Counted from the first letter of the stretch, positions 9,750-19,050 are shown. The stretch is DNA of 64,000 bases from Leptospira sp. WS92.C1 (GCF_040833975.1 NZ_CP162130.1:1512001-1576000); one strand, 5' to 3'. Made by a program: numbers and translations. Notes: generated from the sequence alone by a model not told the origin.

Positions 9750-10742
9750 TTAGATTTCGCCGCTCCGAATCTGAAAGGTGCGCAAAGAACCTTCTCTCAA
9801 AACTCGGATCGGGAGCTCTTTCTGAATCGTAGATTCGTCCAGAGTTCTGTGCATGTCGTCTATGGAACGTATGACCTGATCATTTAAGGAAAGAATCATA
9901 TCTCCTTTTCTCAGAAGGCTCGATTTCGCAGGAGAAGATTTTTCCACTTCAACGACGAATACTCCCGAATCCTGTTCTAGTTTATTAAAGATTTTTAATC
10001 TACTGGGAATGCTCTGATTCTGGCCGGCGATTCCCAGATATCCTCTTTTTACAAATCCGTTTTTCATCAGACGGGTAATCACATATTCGGCAGTTCCGGA
10101 ACCTACCGCAAAGCAGATTCCCTGTGCGGAAGGAATGATTGCAGTATTGATCCCAATCAATTTACCTCCGGAATTGACCAGCGGACCGCCCGAGTTTCCC
10201 GGATTGAGAGCCGCGTCCGTTTGGATCACGTCTTCAATCAGTCTTCCGGAACGGGAACGCAAACTTCTTCCAAGCGCGCTCACGACCCCGGCGGTTACCG
10301 TGGATTCGTATCCGAGAGGATTTCCAATCGCTATCGCGAGTTGACCTACTTTAATCGAAGAGGGATTTGAAAAATTCAAATACGGAAACTGTTCGTTGCC
10401 GGTGACTTTTAAAACGGCGATATCCGTCATCGGATCTTCTCCGATCTTCATCGTCTTTAAACTTCTACCGTCCGGAAATTCCGCAACGATCTCTTTGGAA
10501 TTTTCAACCACGTGTTGGTTGGTGACAATGAAGCCGTCCGGTGAAATCAGAAAACCGGAACCCGATCCTCCGCTCGGATTTCCCGCAACTTTGAGATGAA
10601 CGACCGCTGGACTTACCGTTTCCACAACGGAAGTAACCGCTTTGGAATAAGCATCCATCAGGTTCTCTTCCGATTCTCTGGAAGAATATTGAGAATTTTT
10701 ATTAAGCGAGTCCTTTGCATCCGCATGAATCCATTGAATCAT
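9750..10742 (-). CDS. DegP/HtrA-like trypsin-PDZ protease without signal peptide
   Basis: The protein has 330 residues. The trypsin-like domain covers about 30-225 with the triad His77 (TNQHVVE), Asp107 (MTDIAVLKV) and Ser184 (NPGNSGGPL). One PDZ domain covers about 230-330 (RGYLGIAG, LLRKGDMILSLND). Length and order fit HtrA/DegS-type proteins. The start has a good GGAGG 4 nt upstream, yet the N-terminus (MIQWIHADAKD) has no signal peptide or anchor. The protein is therefore predicted cytoplasmic unless a longer start was missed. Likely role: protein quality control. Confidence 0.88.
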   Translation of the reverse strand: MIQWIHADAKDSLNKNSQYSSRESEENLMDAYSKAVTSVVETVSPAVVHLKVAGNPSGGSGSGFLISPDGFIVTNQHVVENSKEIVAEFPDGRSLKTMKIGEDPMTDIAVLKVTGNEQFPYLNFSNPSSIKVGQLAIAIGNPLGYESTVTAGVVSALGRSLRSRSGRLIEDVIQTDAALNPGNSGGPLVNSGGKLIGINTAIIPSAQGICFAVGSGTAEYVITRLMKNGFVKRGYLGIAGQNQSIPSRLKIFNKLEQDSGVFVVEVEKSSPAKSSLLRKGDMILSLNDQVIRSIDDMHRTLDESTIQKELPIRVLREGSLRTFQIRSGEI

Positions 10743-11000
10743 AAAACCTCCGGATACGGTTTAGACTTTCGAAAATTAGATTCGTATTCAAAAAAGTTAC
10801 GAAACGGACTTCGTATGGAGATTGAAAAAGAATGGTCGTCGATGAGAAGCAATCGTAGAATCAAGATTGCGAGATTTCTTACAAAGAATGTATTCTAAAA
10901 AATGTAGGATTTTTTTTAGTTCGCTTATAAGGGAATATGTAAACTCCCGCGAACGAATTCGATTTTAAAATTGAATCTCAAACGAAGACCGCTCGACTTT

Positions 11001-11420
11001 TTATCGTTTGGGAAATGTAAGAATTTCTCGCGTAATCAAATGCAAATTGGTGGAGCCGAGTTCTTCTTCGAGAACTTTCTCCGCCTTTTCATAAACCTTA
11101 GAAAGAATCGGTTGGATGGAATGACCACAGATACATTTCTTGTTCGGGGTTTTGGAATGCATCTGAAAAATCTTTTCGTCTATGGCCTCATAGATTTCTT
11201 TGAGACTGATTTCTATCGAAGGTTTTGCGAGGATATAACCACCGTTAGGTCCCATCTGATTACGCACGATTCCCCGGGTTTTGAGAAGGGAAAGAATTTT
11301 ACGAATAACAACCGGGTTTGTGTTTACACTTTCTGCGAGTTCTTCGGACGTTTTGGTTTTTCCCTCGCTCAGAGATAGAAGAGAGAGGATGTGAATCGCA
11401 ACTGTAAACCGGCTTGTCAT
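11001..11420 (-). CDS. Rrf2 family transcriptional repressor
   Basis: The protein has 139 residues from the ATG at 11420 ([17 protein letters not shown]). The winged helix-turn-helix includes [20 protein letters not shown] and the wing [11 protein letters not shown], both diagnostic of Rrf2. Only two cysteines remain (KKCICGHS) instead of the three used for an Fe-S cluster in IscR/NsrR. It may therefore be a YwnA-like or thiol-sensing member. A promoter with an overlapping palindrome lies immediately upstream, implying autoregulation. It is divergent from the adenylate cyclase gene, which the same site could also influence. Confidence 0.88.
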   Translation of the reverse strand: MTSRFTVAIHILSLLSLSEGKTKTSEELAESVNTNPVVIRKILSLLKTRGIVRNQMGPNGGYILAKPSIEISLKEIYEAIDEKIFQMHSKTPNKKCICGHSIQPILSKVYEKAEKVLEEELGSTNLHLITREILTFPKR

Positions 11421-11421
11421 A

Positions 11422-11470
11422 TCTGTAAAGCTTCTGGTTACAGAATATAAAGACCAAGAATCTCTGTCAA
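11422..11470 (-). promoter_or_regulatory. Promoter with overlapping operator palindrome of the Rrf2 gene
   Basis: Read on the minus strand, TTGACA (11470-11465) and TATTCT (11447-11442) are separated by exactly 17 bp, a near-consensus sigma70 promoter. A perfect inverted repeat, TCTGTAA - 9 bp - TTACAGA (11444-11422), overlaps the -10 and the expected start site and ends 1 bp before the start codon. This is the classical layout of an autorepressor operator. Binding by the adjacent Rrf2 protein is inferred. Confidence 0.6.
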
Positions 11471-11533
11471 GTTCAAAGCGGAATTCTAAAAAACTGGCTT
11501 GCAGAAGATTCTTCAAAAAAGAAGAATGCGTCG

Positions 11534-12781
11534 ATGTTTCAAAGTTATATTCTTCGGTTCTTAAATCCGGAATTGGAAAAAGAATTTCGCGACTTTCTCA
11601 GAAATCATATCGCGGTATTTGTTCGAATCGGAGCGGTTTCTGCGGTGTTTGGATACGTCGCTGTTTTTCTTCTTTTTTATGACGTTCTTCTGATCCGAGA
11701 CCAAAGGGTCCTTTGGATTTTGCTCGGAAGTTCCGTATTCGGACTCAATCTGATTCTTTCCACTTTGAAACGGTTTCGTAGATTTATGGTTCCTCTTTCC
11801 GTCTTAAGCAATACCGCTGCCGGTTTTATCGCGGTTTATGTGGGTTTTGCATTTATTCGGAATCAACACGCGATGCAACTCACCATTTTAATTATCATCG
11901 CATACTATGCTTTTTTAGTTTTGAGAATCCGAACGTTTCCCGCGTTTGTCGTGACCTCCGCATATCTGTGTACGTATCAGTATCTTTTATTGACGGATCC
12001 GATTTTGGAAACCCAGGAAAAAACGATTTATAGTTTTTTAATATGGTTTTCGGAATTTTTTGCGGTGATTGCTGGTTATACTCTTGAATTAACCACACGA
12101 AAATTATTTCTTCAAGCGAAGACGATTGAAACTCAGACAAAGGATTTGGAAAAAGAAAAGGAAAAATCGGATCTGCTTCTCCGAAACGTTCTTCCGGATG
12201 CGATTGCAAATCGATTGAAAAACGGAAATTCCCAAATCTCCGAATATTTTTCGGAATGTTCGATTCTTTTTGCGGATATCGTCGGTTTTACTCTTTTGGC
12301 TGCGCGAAAAACTCCGGACGAGTTAGCCGGGCTTTTGGACAGATTTTTTTCCCGTTTGGACGAACTTGCGGAAAATCGGGGTGTGGAAAAAATCAAAACA
12401 ATCGGAGACGCTTATATGGCTGCGGCCGGAATTCCGATCGCTTGTGAAGATCATATTCAAAGAATCGGAAATCTTGCTCTGGATATATTAGAAGAAGTGA
12501 ATACGAATGAGGAGTTGATTCGTGAGAATCTAAATATTCGGATCGGAATCCATTCCGGTCCCGTTGTCGCGGGGGTGATCGGAAGAAAAAAATTCATCTA
12601 TGATCTTTGGGGAGATTCGGTTAATCTCGCTTCCAGGATGGAATCACACGGGATCCCCGGAAAAATTCATGTTACCGAAGAATTTTATTTGGCCGCGTCT
12701 TCGATCTTTACTTTGGAAAAAAGGGGAGATGTGGATATCAAAGGAAAGGGAATTGTATCCACGTATTTTCTTGCACGTTAA
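11534..12781 (+). CDS. Membrane-bound class III adenylate cyclase
   Basis: The protein has 415 residues. Six hydrophobic helices lie within about 25-190, then a charged coiled-coil linker (about 195-220, EKEKEKSD), then a complete class III cyclase domain. Visible catalytic signatures are FADIVGFT (metal-binding Asp), [11 protein letters not shown] (substrate Lys), [13 protein letters not shown] and [15 protein letters not shown] (second metal Asp, transition-state Asn/Arg). The Lys/Asp specificity pair points to ATP, so cAMP is the expected product. The gene is divergent from the Rrf2 gene, with 113 bp between the starts. Confidence 0.9.
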   Translation: MFQSYILRFLNPELEKEFRDFLRNHIAVFVRIGAVSAVFGYVAVFLLFYDVLLIRDQRVLWILLGSSVFGLNLILSTLKRFRRFMVPLSVLSNTAAGFIAVYVGFAFIRNQHAMQLTILIIIAYYAFLVLRIRTFPAFVVTSAYLCTYQYLLLTDPILETQEKTIYSFLIWFSEFFAVIAGYTLELTTRKLFLQAKTIETQTKDLEKEKEKSDLLLRNVLPDAIANRLKNGNSQISEYFSECSILFADIVGFTLLAARKTPDELAGLLDRFFSRLDELAENRGVEKIKTIGDAYMAAAGIPIACEDHIQRIGNLALDILEEVNTNEELIRENLNIRIGIHSGPVVAGVIGRKKFIYDLWGDSVNLASRMESHGIPGKIHVTEEFYLAASSIFTLEKRGDVDIKGKGIVSTYFLAR

Positions 12782-12787
12782 ACGGCC

Positions 12788-13093
12788 TTATTCCGGAAGA
12801 TCGATATGAATCGGAGCATACTGGATAGATGTGCTTCCTTGGCTTAACCACTCCGGTACGGCTCTTCTCCAGGAAATAAATTGTGGGGTTTCCAGATGCG
12901 CTTTTCTTGCCGTTTCACTTTTATACACTTCCATAAATAAGAATTTTCCGGGATCTCCGTCCGCCTGCAATACGTCCAATCTGAGGATTCCGTTTTCGGT
13001 TTCTAAAGATTCCTTTGCCATTTCCCGGCTGATTTTCTTGAAATCTTCTATCTTTTCTTCAAAAATTTTATAAGAGGAAGCGATCACGATCAT
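12788..13093 (-). CDS. ABM-fold antibiotic-biosynthesis-monooxygenase family protein
   Basis: From the ATG at 13093 the protein has 101 residues ([20 protein letters not shown]), with the ferredoxin-like ABM pattern ending [18 protein letters not shown]. Such proteins act as small quinol monooxygenases, haem-degrading enzymes or autoinducer-related factors. Nothing here decides between them. The start is uncertain: a strong AAGGAGG lies about 40 nt upstream of this ATG, and an in-frame TTG at 13153 lies before that motif. The gene ends 6 bp from the convergent cyclase stop. Confidence 0.75.
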   Translation of the reverse strand: MIVIASSYKIFEEKIEDFKKISREMAKESLETENGILRLDVLQADGDPGKFLFMEVYKSETARKAHLETPQFISWRRAVPEWLSQGSTSIQYAPIHIDLPE

Positions 13094-13203
13094 ACGATCA
13101 GAATTTTGAATCCGTTTGATTTTGGGAAGAAAAATCCTCCTTGTTTTAAACAACTGTGATTCAAAGAATTTCCTGAGTGAAATTGAATACCCGAATTAGG
13201 GAA

Positions 13204-13491
13204 ATGCCTGGAATCGATTTGCCGATTATCGGAGCTCCCATTTGGTTTGGTCTTCTATCCGGATTTGATGACGTTGTCCGCTTGCCATCAATCGTCGATG
13301 AGAAAGGGCATCTCGAATTCACGCAGGATTTTCCGTTGTTTGAGAACCAGCGAGAAGAGTTGGTGAAGCTCCAGCGATTTTTTAGGTCGATTCGATACGA
13401 TTTACCGAAGCCGTCTTTTTCCATTACACCCCGTGCTCCTGAAACGTTCCATCCGCGTGTCGAATCCAACCCTTTAGGAAAACACCTTTAG
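13204..13491 (+). CDS. Hypothetical ORF at the edge of the accessory island
   Basis: A frame of about 95 codons encodes MPGIDLPIIGAPIWFGLLSG, then DDVVRLPSIVDEKGHLEF and ENQREELVKLQRFF, which reads like a genuine protein. Its last third overlaps the convergent interrupted ORF at 13424, so it may be truncated or read through by accident. No family recognised. The style resembles small immunity proteins nearby, but that is only an impression. Confidence 0.35.
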   Translation: MPGIDLPIIGAPIWFGLLSGFDDVVRLPSIVDEKGHLEFTQDFPLFENQREELVKLQRFFRSIRYDLPKPSFSITPRAPETFHPRVESNPLGKHL

Positions 13492-13696
13492 ACAGATCGA
13501 AAGTGCTCTCAAACTCCTGCAGCAGTTCACCAGCTTCATCGAAGAGATATCCCTTTAGCTTTTCAAGGCGAAGTCCGATTACGGTCTCATGATCGTCCCA
13601 AGCGTGCTCACAATCCCAGTACTCGTGCAATGGAATGGATTCGGAGTAGACGCACTTTCCCTCTTGTGAAAGGCCAATAAGAACCGCGGTATCTGT

Positions 13697-13704
13697 GATG
13701 GCAC
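13697..13704. repeat. IS256 target-site duplication, left copy
   Basis: GATGGCAC is present here and again at 15071-15078, directly abutting the two element ends. Eight bp is the usual duplication length for IS256-family insertions. Confidence 0.8.
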
Positions 13705-15070
13705 GATAACGTCCTCAATCTTTCGCACATTTAAGAATCAAAGAGAAGGCTCTCCTTGCCGATTGAGTTTGTAATGAGCAAATTCAAGAAAAAGGAGAAC
13801 CCCCCAATGAGGGCAGAAGAAAAAAAAGCACACTTGAAAGTAATCCAAGTGGATGAGACGCAGCTCAAGAAAGACTTGAGCGAACTCGTAAGAGGTTCAG
13901 TGGAAGAAACGCTGAACGCTCTCTTAGATGAGGAAGCGGATAAACTCTGCAAAGCCTCGAGGTATGAGAGAAGCCCGGATCGAGTAGATACAAGAGCGGG
14001 TTCGTATAATAGAAACTTCGAAACAAAAGCGGGAAAAGTAAAGTTAAAAGTTCCCAAACTAAGAACAATTCCGTTTGAGTCGGCGATCATCGATCGATAC
14101 AAGCGACGGGAGAGTTCGGTAGAAGAAGCTCTCATGGAGATGTATCTCGCGGGAGTTTCAGTTCGGAGAGTCGAGGACATTACCGAAAGCCTCTGGGGAA
14201 CCAAGGTCTCACCTTCAACGATCAGCAAACTCAACCAAAAAGTTTTTGTTCAAATCGACGAATGGAGAATCCGTCCGCTTACTGACGAATATCCTTACGT
14301 TTACCTGGACGGACTTTACTTGAAGAAGTCTTGGGGTGGAGAAGTTCGTAACGTAGCGATTCTCGTAGCCATAGGGGTTAATTCAGAAGGTTACAGAGAA
14401 GTTCTTGGTTCGATGGAAGGAGCCAGAGAAGACAAAGAGAGTTGGCAAGCGTTCCTAAAACATCTTAAGGACCGGGGACTCAGAGGAGTGAACTTAATTA
14501 TCTCAGACAAATGTTTAGGCTTAGTGGAATCGATTCCTTACTTCTTTCCAGAATCGAAATGGCAGAGGTGTATCGTTCATTTCTACAGGAATGTATTTGG
14601 AAAGGCTCCAAGAAGTTCCTTTAAAGTGATTTCACAAATGTTGAAAGCGATTCATTCTCAGGAAAACAAAGAAGAAGCTTTGAAGAAAGCCAACTTTGTC
14701 GCCGAGCGCTTGACTGAAATGAAATTGAAGGAAGCAGCTAAAGTCATCTCCGATGGAATCGAAGAAACTCTCTCTTATATGGATTTTCCTTCCGAGCATT
14801 GGAGAAAGATCCGAACCAACAATCCATTAGAAAGAATCATCAAAGAGATCAAGAGAAGAACAAAGGTCGTAGGAGCCTTTCCTGATGGGAAGTCCGCTCT
14901 CATGTTAGCCACTGCTCGCCTCAGGCATGTTGCATCAACTAAGTGGGGAACAAAAAAGTATGTTGACATGGAGAAGTTAAAAGAGTTAAAAACTTTAAAG
15001 ATCATGGCTTGATCGACTGAGGTGAGCTCTTCTCAAGTTCTCATTTGTGCGAAACTTTACGGACACTATC
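13705..15070 (+). mobile_element. Intact IS256-family insertion sequence (1366 bp)
   Basis: The terminal inverted repeats begin GATAACGTCCTC and, on the other strand, GATAGTGTCCGT, and share TTTCGCACA about 16 bp in. The element carries one complete transposase gene and is flanked by GATGGCAC on both sides. The sharp ends and perfect duplication indicate a relatively recent insertion. A second, inverted and truncated right end of a related element lies at 16210-16430. Confidence 0.85.
13807..15012 (+). CDS. IS256 family transposase (mutator type)
   Basis: The protein has 401 residues from the ATG at 13807, which has AAGGAG nine nt upstream; upstream in-frame starts at 13756 (TTG) and 13774 (ATG) lack this. 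The N-terminus holds the domain with ADKLCKASRYERS and RAGSYNR. The DDE motif is visible as Asp in YVYLDGLYLK, Asp in IISDKCLGL and Glu in NNPLERIIKEIKRR. The family box WQRCIVHFYRNV is present. The second Asp is followed by Lys-Cys where many relatives have x-His. The frame is full length, so the transposase may be active. Confidence 0.92.
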   Translation: MRAEEKKAHLKVIQVDETQLKKDLSELVRGSVEETLNALLDEEADKLCKASRYERSPDRVDTRAGSYNRNFETKAGKVKLKVPKLRTIPFESAIIDRYKRRESSVEEALMEMYLAGVSVRRVEDITESLWGTKVSPSTISKLNQKVFVQIDEWRIRPLTDEYPYVYLDGLYLKKSWGGEVRNVAILVAIGVNSEGYREVLGSMEGAREDKESWQAFLKHLKDRGLRGVNLIISDKCLGLVESIPYFFPESKWQRCIVHFYRNVFGKAPRSSFKVISQMLKAIHSQENKEEALKKANFVAERLTEMKLKEAAKVISDGIEETLSYMDFPSEHWRKIRTNNPLERIIKEIKRRTKVVGAFPDGKSALMLATARLRHVASTKWGTKKYVDMEKLKELKTLKIMA

Positions 15071-15078
15071 GATGGCAC
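15071..15078. repeat. IS256 target-site duplication, right copy
   Basis: GATGGCAC repeats the eight bases at 13697-13704. It contains codons 4-5 of the interrupted small ORF. Confidence 0.8.
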
Positions 15079-15092
15079 GAAACATAGCGACG

Positions 15093-15145
15093 GCCTAACG
15101 GTTGAGGTGAGCGCATCGGCGGCTTGGACTTGGCACTTTATCTTT
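15093..15145 (-). other. Integron attC-like site (degenerate)
   Basis: On the + strand the sequence reads GCCTAACGGTTGAGGTGAGC, then GGCGGCTTGGAC. This closely follows the bottom-strand pattern of classical 59-base elements, such as that of aadA (CTAACGCTTGAGTTAAGC ... GGCTTGAAC). On the minus strand the core GTTAGGC is followed 7 bp later by the ATG of the interrupted ORF, the usual distance from a recombination core to a cassette ORF. The opposite half (RYYYAAC) is not convincing, and I see no integrase or further sites. It may be a truncated cassette junction. Confidence 0.4.
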
Positions 15146-15149
15146 CACA

Positions 15150-15195
15150 CGTGTGTTTGACGTTCTCGACGTGGATGCGTCTTCGGTGAAAACTA
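15150..15195 (+). pseudogene. Fragment of a second Imm11-like gene
   Basis: About 38 bp here are nearly identical to the segment of the Imm11 gene at about 16946-16983. Both encode RV(F/L)D(V/A)LDVDASSV. The flanks are unrelated, so this is a sliver of a paralogue left by recombination. Confidence 0.55.
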
Positions 15196-15231
15196 TTGAT
15201 ATAGCAGGAGAAAACGGGATTATCATGCAGT

Positions 15232-16092
15232 TTACCATATAATGGTATTTAACAATACTTCTTTATTTGGTAATAGTTCTAGAATTTTTTTACCGTGTTT
15301 TTTACGAAAAACATCTAGATTGGTTTTATAGATTTTGTCGTAACCCATTTTATCGTAAGTTGTTCGATTGTTATAGGCGGTTATAGGAAGATACAATCCA
15401 ACAGGGATATTTAAAATAACAGTTCGAAGATGTGGACAATCATTTAGCCCTTTGAGTTTTTCTAATTCATTTGCAATTTGATTTCTATATTCATTTTTTA
15501 GTGTTTCTGGCCAGTCTAAGGGTTCTGACTCCATTGAAATAGGGTTTAGATAAAGTGTAGTTATATCGTGAACTTTTTTTGGACATTGTTCTCGGGTAAA
15601 ATCTTTGGTTTTGTAATCGTATAATTCGCTGACATTTGGAGGTCCAATGTAATTGGGAGTTTTATTTTGTGGATGACAATCTCGTTGAGGATTTCCGTTT
15701 GTGTCATAATAAATAGCAGCTTTCGGAAATATTTTATATAAACTATCTCCATAGATTTTATTAAACTTGTCCAAATCTCGTAAAAATGAAATACACGAAG
15801 GATTATTTTGATCTCCTCTTATAATAATAATCCGTAGTTCAGGTGCACATGCGGCTAAACTGCGAAAATTCGTTAGGTCTTTTTTGATGTTCTCTGAGCG
15901 TTTGTTATTATGCCAAGTATCTAGCGTTAATTCCGTCGTATGATTAATTTCTTTTTCAGCGCACACCTTATTGAACTTGTCGCTTTTTATAGTATTTGGA
16001 GAATACTCCAACAACGATTTTTGTAAAGATTCAGAATATAATAATGTATTTATACAATAAATTGATAGAATTGTTAATTTTTTGAATCGCAT
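15232..16092 (-). CDS. Orphan secreted protein, AT-rich
   Basis: The protein has 286 residues and an N-terminal hydrophobic segment (MRFKKLTILSIYCINTLLYS) consistent with a Sec signal peptide. The mature part is polar, with about seven cysteines. It contains two similar stretches: LTLDTWHNNKRSENIKKDL..LAACAPELRIIII and LYLNPISMESEPL..LEKLKGLNDCPHLRTVIL. This suggests an internal duplication of a leucine-rich-like unit. Base composition is clearly more AT-rich than the Imm11 and DUF2247 genes nearby. I recognise no family. It sits between an intact IS256 element and an IS256 remnant, which suggests acquisition or mobility. Confidence 0.65.
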   Translation of the reverse strand: MRFKKLTILSIYCINTLLYSESLQKSLLEYSPNTIKSDKFNKVCAEKEINHTTELTLDTWHNNKRSENIKKDLTNFRSLAACAPELRIIIIRGDQNNPSCISFLRDLDKFNKIYGDSLYKIFPKAAIYYDTNGNPQRDCHPQNKTPNYIGPPNVSELYDYKTKDFTREQCPKKVHDITTLYLNPISMESEPLDWPETLKNEYRNQIANELEKLKGLNDCPHLRTVILNIPVGLYLPITAYNNRTTYDKMGYDKIYKTNLDVFRKKHGKKILELLPNKEVLLNTIIW

Positions 16093-16209
16093 AAAGACTA
16101 AGAATTTCCTTTTAAAATTATATTTTTGTTTGTTTTATTTAACGAAAAATCATTCGTTGACAGTTATTGGATTGTTTAAAAAAGATGTCAATGCAAAAGC
16201 TAACTCAGA

Positions 16210-16430
16210 GATAGTGTCCTTAAAGTTTCGCACAAATGAAACCTTAAGCATTGCTTTCCCCATTTAGTTGATGCAACGTGCGAGCCGAGCAGCGGCTAAC
16301 ATGAGAGCGAACTTTCCATTGGGAAAAACCCTAACAACCTTTGTCCCACTGCTGTCTTTCATTGATGGGATTCCCCTTTTTTGAAATTTGTTTGGTCACA
16401 ATTTCAATCGACAATGAGAGTCTTTTTTGC
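16210..16430 (-). pseudogene. Truncated right end of an IS256-family element
   Basis: GATAGTGTCC at 16210 and TTTCGCACAAATGA match the right terminal repeat of the intact element at 15070, in inverse orientation. The following DNA, read on the minus strand, aligns with the transposase C-terminus: GTTAGGGTTTTTCCCAATGG, TCGCTCTCATGTTAGCCGC, TTGCATCAACTAA. Similarity fades by about 16430. The left part of the element is gone. Confidence 0.75.
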
Positions 16431-16617
16431 ATTACTCAGTGTGCCAAAAATTTAGGACGTTCTCAAAAAAATTCTTAATCCACAACCGCATCGAATGTAT
16501 GCGTAAATCGATTCCACTGTCGACGAACTTGCCTGGCCAAACTTATACAAGGCAGCAAAAAGCTTCCGAAGCTCTTGACTCGATCCGTATTGGCTTTTTG
16601 AATGGGACAATCCCTCT

Positions 16618-17175
16618 ATGAAAAAGAAGACCACGACCTTCTATCTGCCGTTCTCGCTAGAAGGATATGAACTTTGCCATCCGGTTGAACCGTTCGACTT
16701 TGAGAATCTGATTCTGCAAGTGAATGGAATCCCGCGAGCGACTGCGTGGCGGCCAATTGATGCGAAAGTGATTCATAAGGATGAGGGCAGGAAGCTGTCG
16801 GAGTCGGATGCCCCATGGCTCGGATCGCATGCCCTGATTCTGAGACAAAGAGCCGTCGATGTGATGAGGGGGCTGTTGGACGAATTTGGAGAACTGCTTC
16901 CACTCTCGTGTGCCGAGGCAAAGCTCTACATATACAACCCTACGCGCGTGCTTGACGCTCTCGACGTGGATGCGTCTTCGGTTCTTCGCTTTAGTGATGG
17001 GCAGCTGATGACAGTGAATCGTTACTCATTCAAGACGGAAGTAATCAACGGCGTGCACGCTTTCAAAATATCGGATTTAAGAGCAAGCCCAACATTCGTG
17101 AGCGAAGTTTTTGTTCAAACGTGGAACTCCGCTGGGTTACGCGGTCTGGATTTCAAGAAAGTGTGGTCAGAGTGA
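16618..17175 (+). CDS. Imm11 family immunity protein (DUF1629)
   Basis: The protein has 185 residues and is cytosolic. It has the family layout: N-terminal FYLPFSLEGYELCHPVEPFD; then IPRATAWRPIDAKV, SDAPWLGSHALILRQRAVD and LLDEFGELLPLSC; then VLDALDVDASSVLRF; and the end SAGLRGLDFKKVW. Imm11 proteins protect cells from a cognate polymorphic toxin. Its ATG overlaps the stop of an upstream frame (CTATGA) in which no intact gene survives, possibly the 3' remnant of the toxin module. The downstream DUF2247 gene follows after 28 bp. Base use is more GC-rich than in flanking Leptospira genes, suggesting horizontal origin. Confidence 0.82.
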   Translation: MKKKTTTFYLPFSLEGYELCHPVEPFDFENLILQVNGIPRATAWRPIDAKVIHKDEGRKLSESDAPWLGSHALILRQRAVDVMRGLLDEFGELLPLSCAEAKLYIYNPTRVLDALDVDASSVLRFSDGQLMTVNRYSFKTEVINGVHAFKISDLRASPTFVSEVFVQTWNSAGLRGLDFKKVWSE

Positions 17176-17203
17176 CTATGTAATGAATTTAAGAGAGAAA
17201 GTT

Positions 17204-17698
17204 ATGCAAGAACGCCATATACCGCTCAAATTTATTGATCGGCTCGGAAAACTGAGCTGGCCCGAAGTTCTCTTTGGTATGCGGGAGGGTTGGCTCAGTC
17301 CGCAATCCGCTATTGATATCGCCGTTCGAAAGCTCGAATCGGGCAGTCGCAACCCTGACGAACTTAAGCTGGCCGGTTTGCTAAAGGAGGAAATCACCGC
17401 GGTTCATGAAATTGTGACGAAGTTGACAGATGCGGAAGTCGACACCAGTTCTGGCCGATCAAAAGTGACTTGGCTCCGCCTTCTCATGGCTTGGCTATAT
17501 GAGAACCGAAGCGCGATAGCGGATCCGTTTCGCGTAATCGAGGAGCTGTACGCAGACTTTGAGTATCTCGCTGAGATCAGGCACCTTGTCCGATACAACG
17601 AATCTACTCGGGGGTTCGAGAACAATGAGTTGGCTCAGAAGCAGATGGAGGACGATTGGGCTGAATACGTTCGCAACATTTCACTTGAACAACGATGA
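17204..17698 (+). CDS. DUF2247 family protein, immunity-like
   Basis: The protein has 164 residues. The N-terminus IPLKFIDRLGKLSWPEVLFG and the segment GWLSPQSAIDIA match DUF2247. The helical middle and the motif DPFRVIEELYADFEYLAEIR are also typical. DUF2247 genes are frequently neighbours of polymorphic-toxin immunity genes, which fits the preceding Imm11 gene. The start at 17204 has a purine-rich AAGAGAG about 9 nt upstream; an in-frame ATG at 17183 is an alternative. No membrane segment or signal. Function is inferred from context only. Confidence 0.8.
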   Translation: MQERHIPLKFIDRLGKLSWPEVLFGMREGWLSPQSAIDIAVRKLESGSRNPDELKLAGLLKEEITAVHEIVTKLTDAEVDTSSGRSKVTWLRLLMAWLYENRSAIADPFRVIEELYADFEYLAEIRHLVRYNESTRGFENNELAQKQMEDDWAEYVRNISLEQR

Positions 17699-17765
17699 CA
17701 ATCGCGTGGCGTCCTGAAGTGCGAATGCATAATTTGCAAGTTGCGACTCATGGATCAGCGAGGAT

Positions 17766-17894
17766 ATGCATTACCTAAGTAACGGTGAAAACTCACTCAC
17801 AGCTGAAGCGGTGGATGAGTTATGGAATCTCAGCGACCGCTACTTCAATTATTGGACAAGAGATGAGGTCAATCTAAGTGATTTCATAATGTAA
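17766..17894 (+). CDS. Hypothetical 42-aa ORF ending at the IS481 target site
   Basis: The ORF reads MHYLSNGENSLTAEAVDELW then RYFNYWTRDEVNLSDFIM. It is acidic and looks like real protein sequence. A GAGG stands only 2 nt before the ATG, so initiation is doubtful. The TAA lies inside the 7-bp duplication of the IS481 element, and removing the element does not extend the frame. It may be a fragment of a former immunity or toxin gene. Confidence 0.35.
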   Translation: MHYLSNGENSLTAEAVDELWNLSDRYFNYWTRDEVNLSDFIM

Positions 17895-17896
17895 AT
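17890..17896. repeat. IS481 target-site duplication, left copy
   Basis: TGTAAAT is found here and at 19044-19050, exactly abutting the element ends. Confidence 0.7.
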
Positions 17897-19043
<1,147 letters not shown>

Positions 19044-19050
19044 TGTAAAT
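19044..19050. repeat. IS481 target-site duplication, right copy
   Basis: TGTAAAT repeats the seven bases at 17890-17896. Confidence 0.7.

Larger units (their letters stand above)
13424..15085 (-). pseudogene. Small immunity-like ORF interrupted by IS256
   Basis: The ORF is split. Codons 1-5 lie at 15085-15071 (ATG TTT CGT GCC ATC) and the rest at 13696-13424. Removing the element at 13705-15070 and one copy of its 8-bp duplication restores an open frame of 95 codons: MFRAITDTAVLIGL, then SIPLHEYWDCEHAWDDHETV, LRLEKLKGYLFDEAGELL, ending TFQEHGV. No stop interrupts the rebuilt frame. The protein is acidic and cytosolic; I do not know the family. An attC-like motif ends 7 bp before the start codon. 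Confidence 0.65.

Noticed and set aside
16452..16617. Toxin 3' end directly upstream of Imm11
   Set aside because: All three frames contain plausible short stretches, but none is open beyond about 60 codons or recognisable. The CTATGA overlap alone is not enough.
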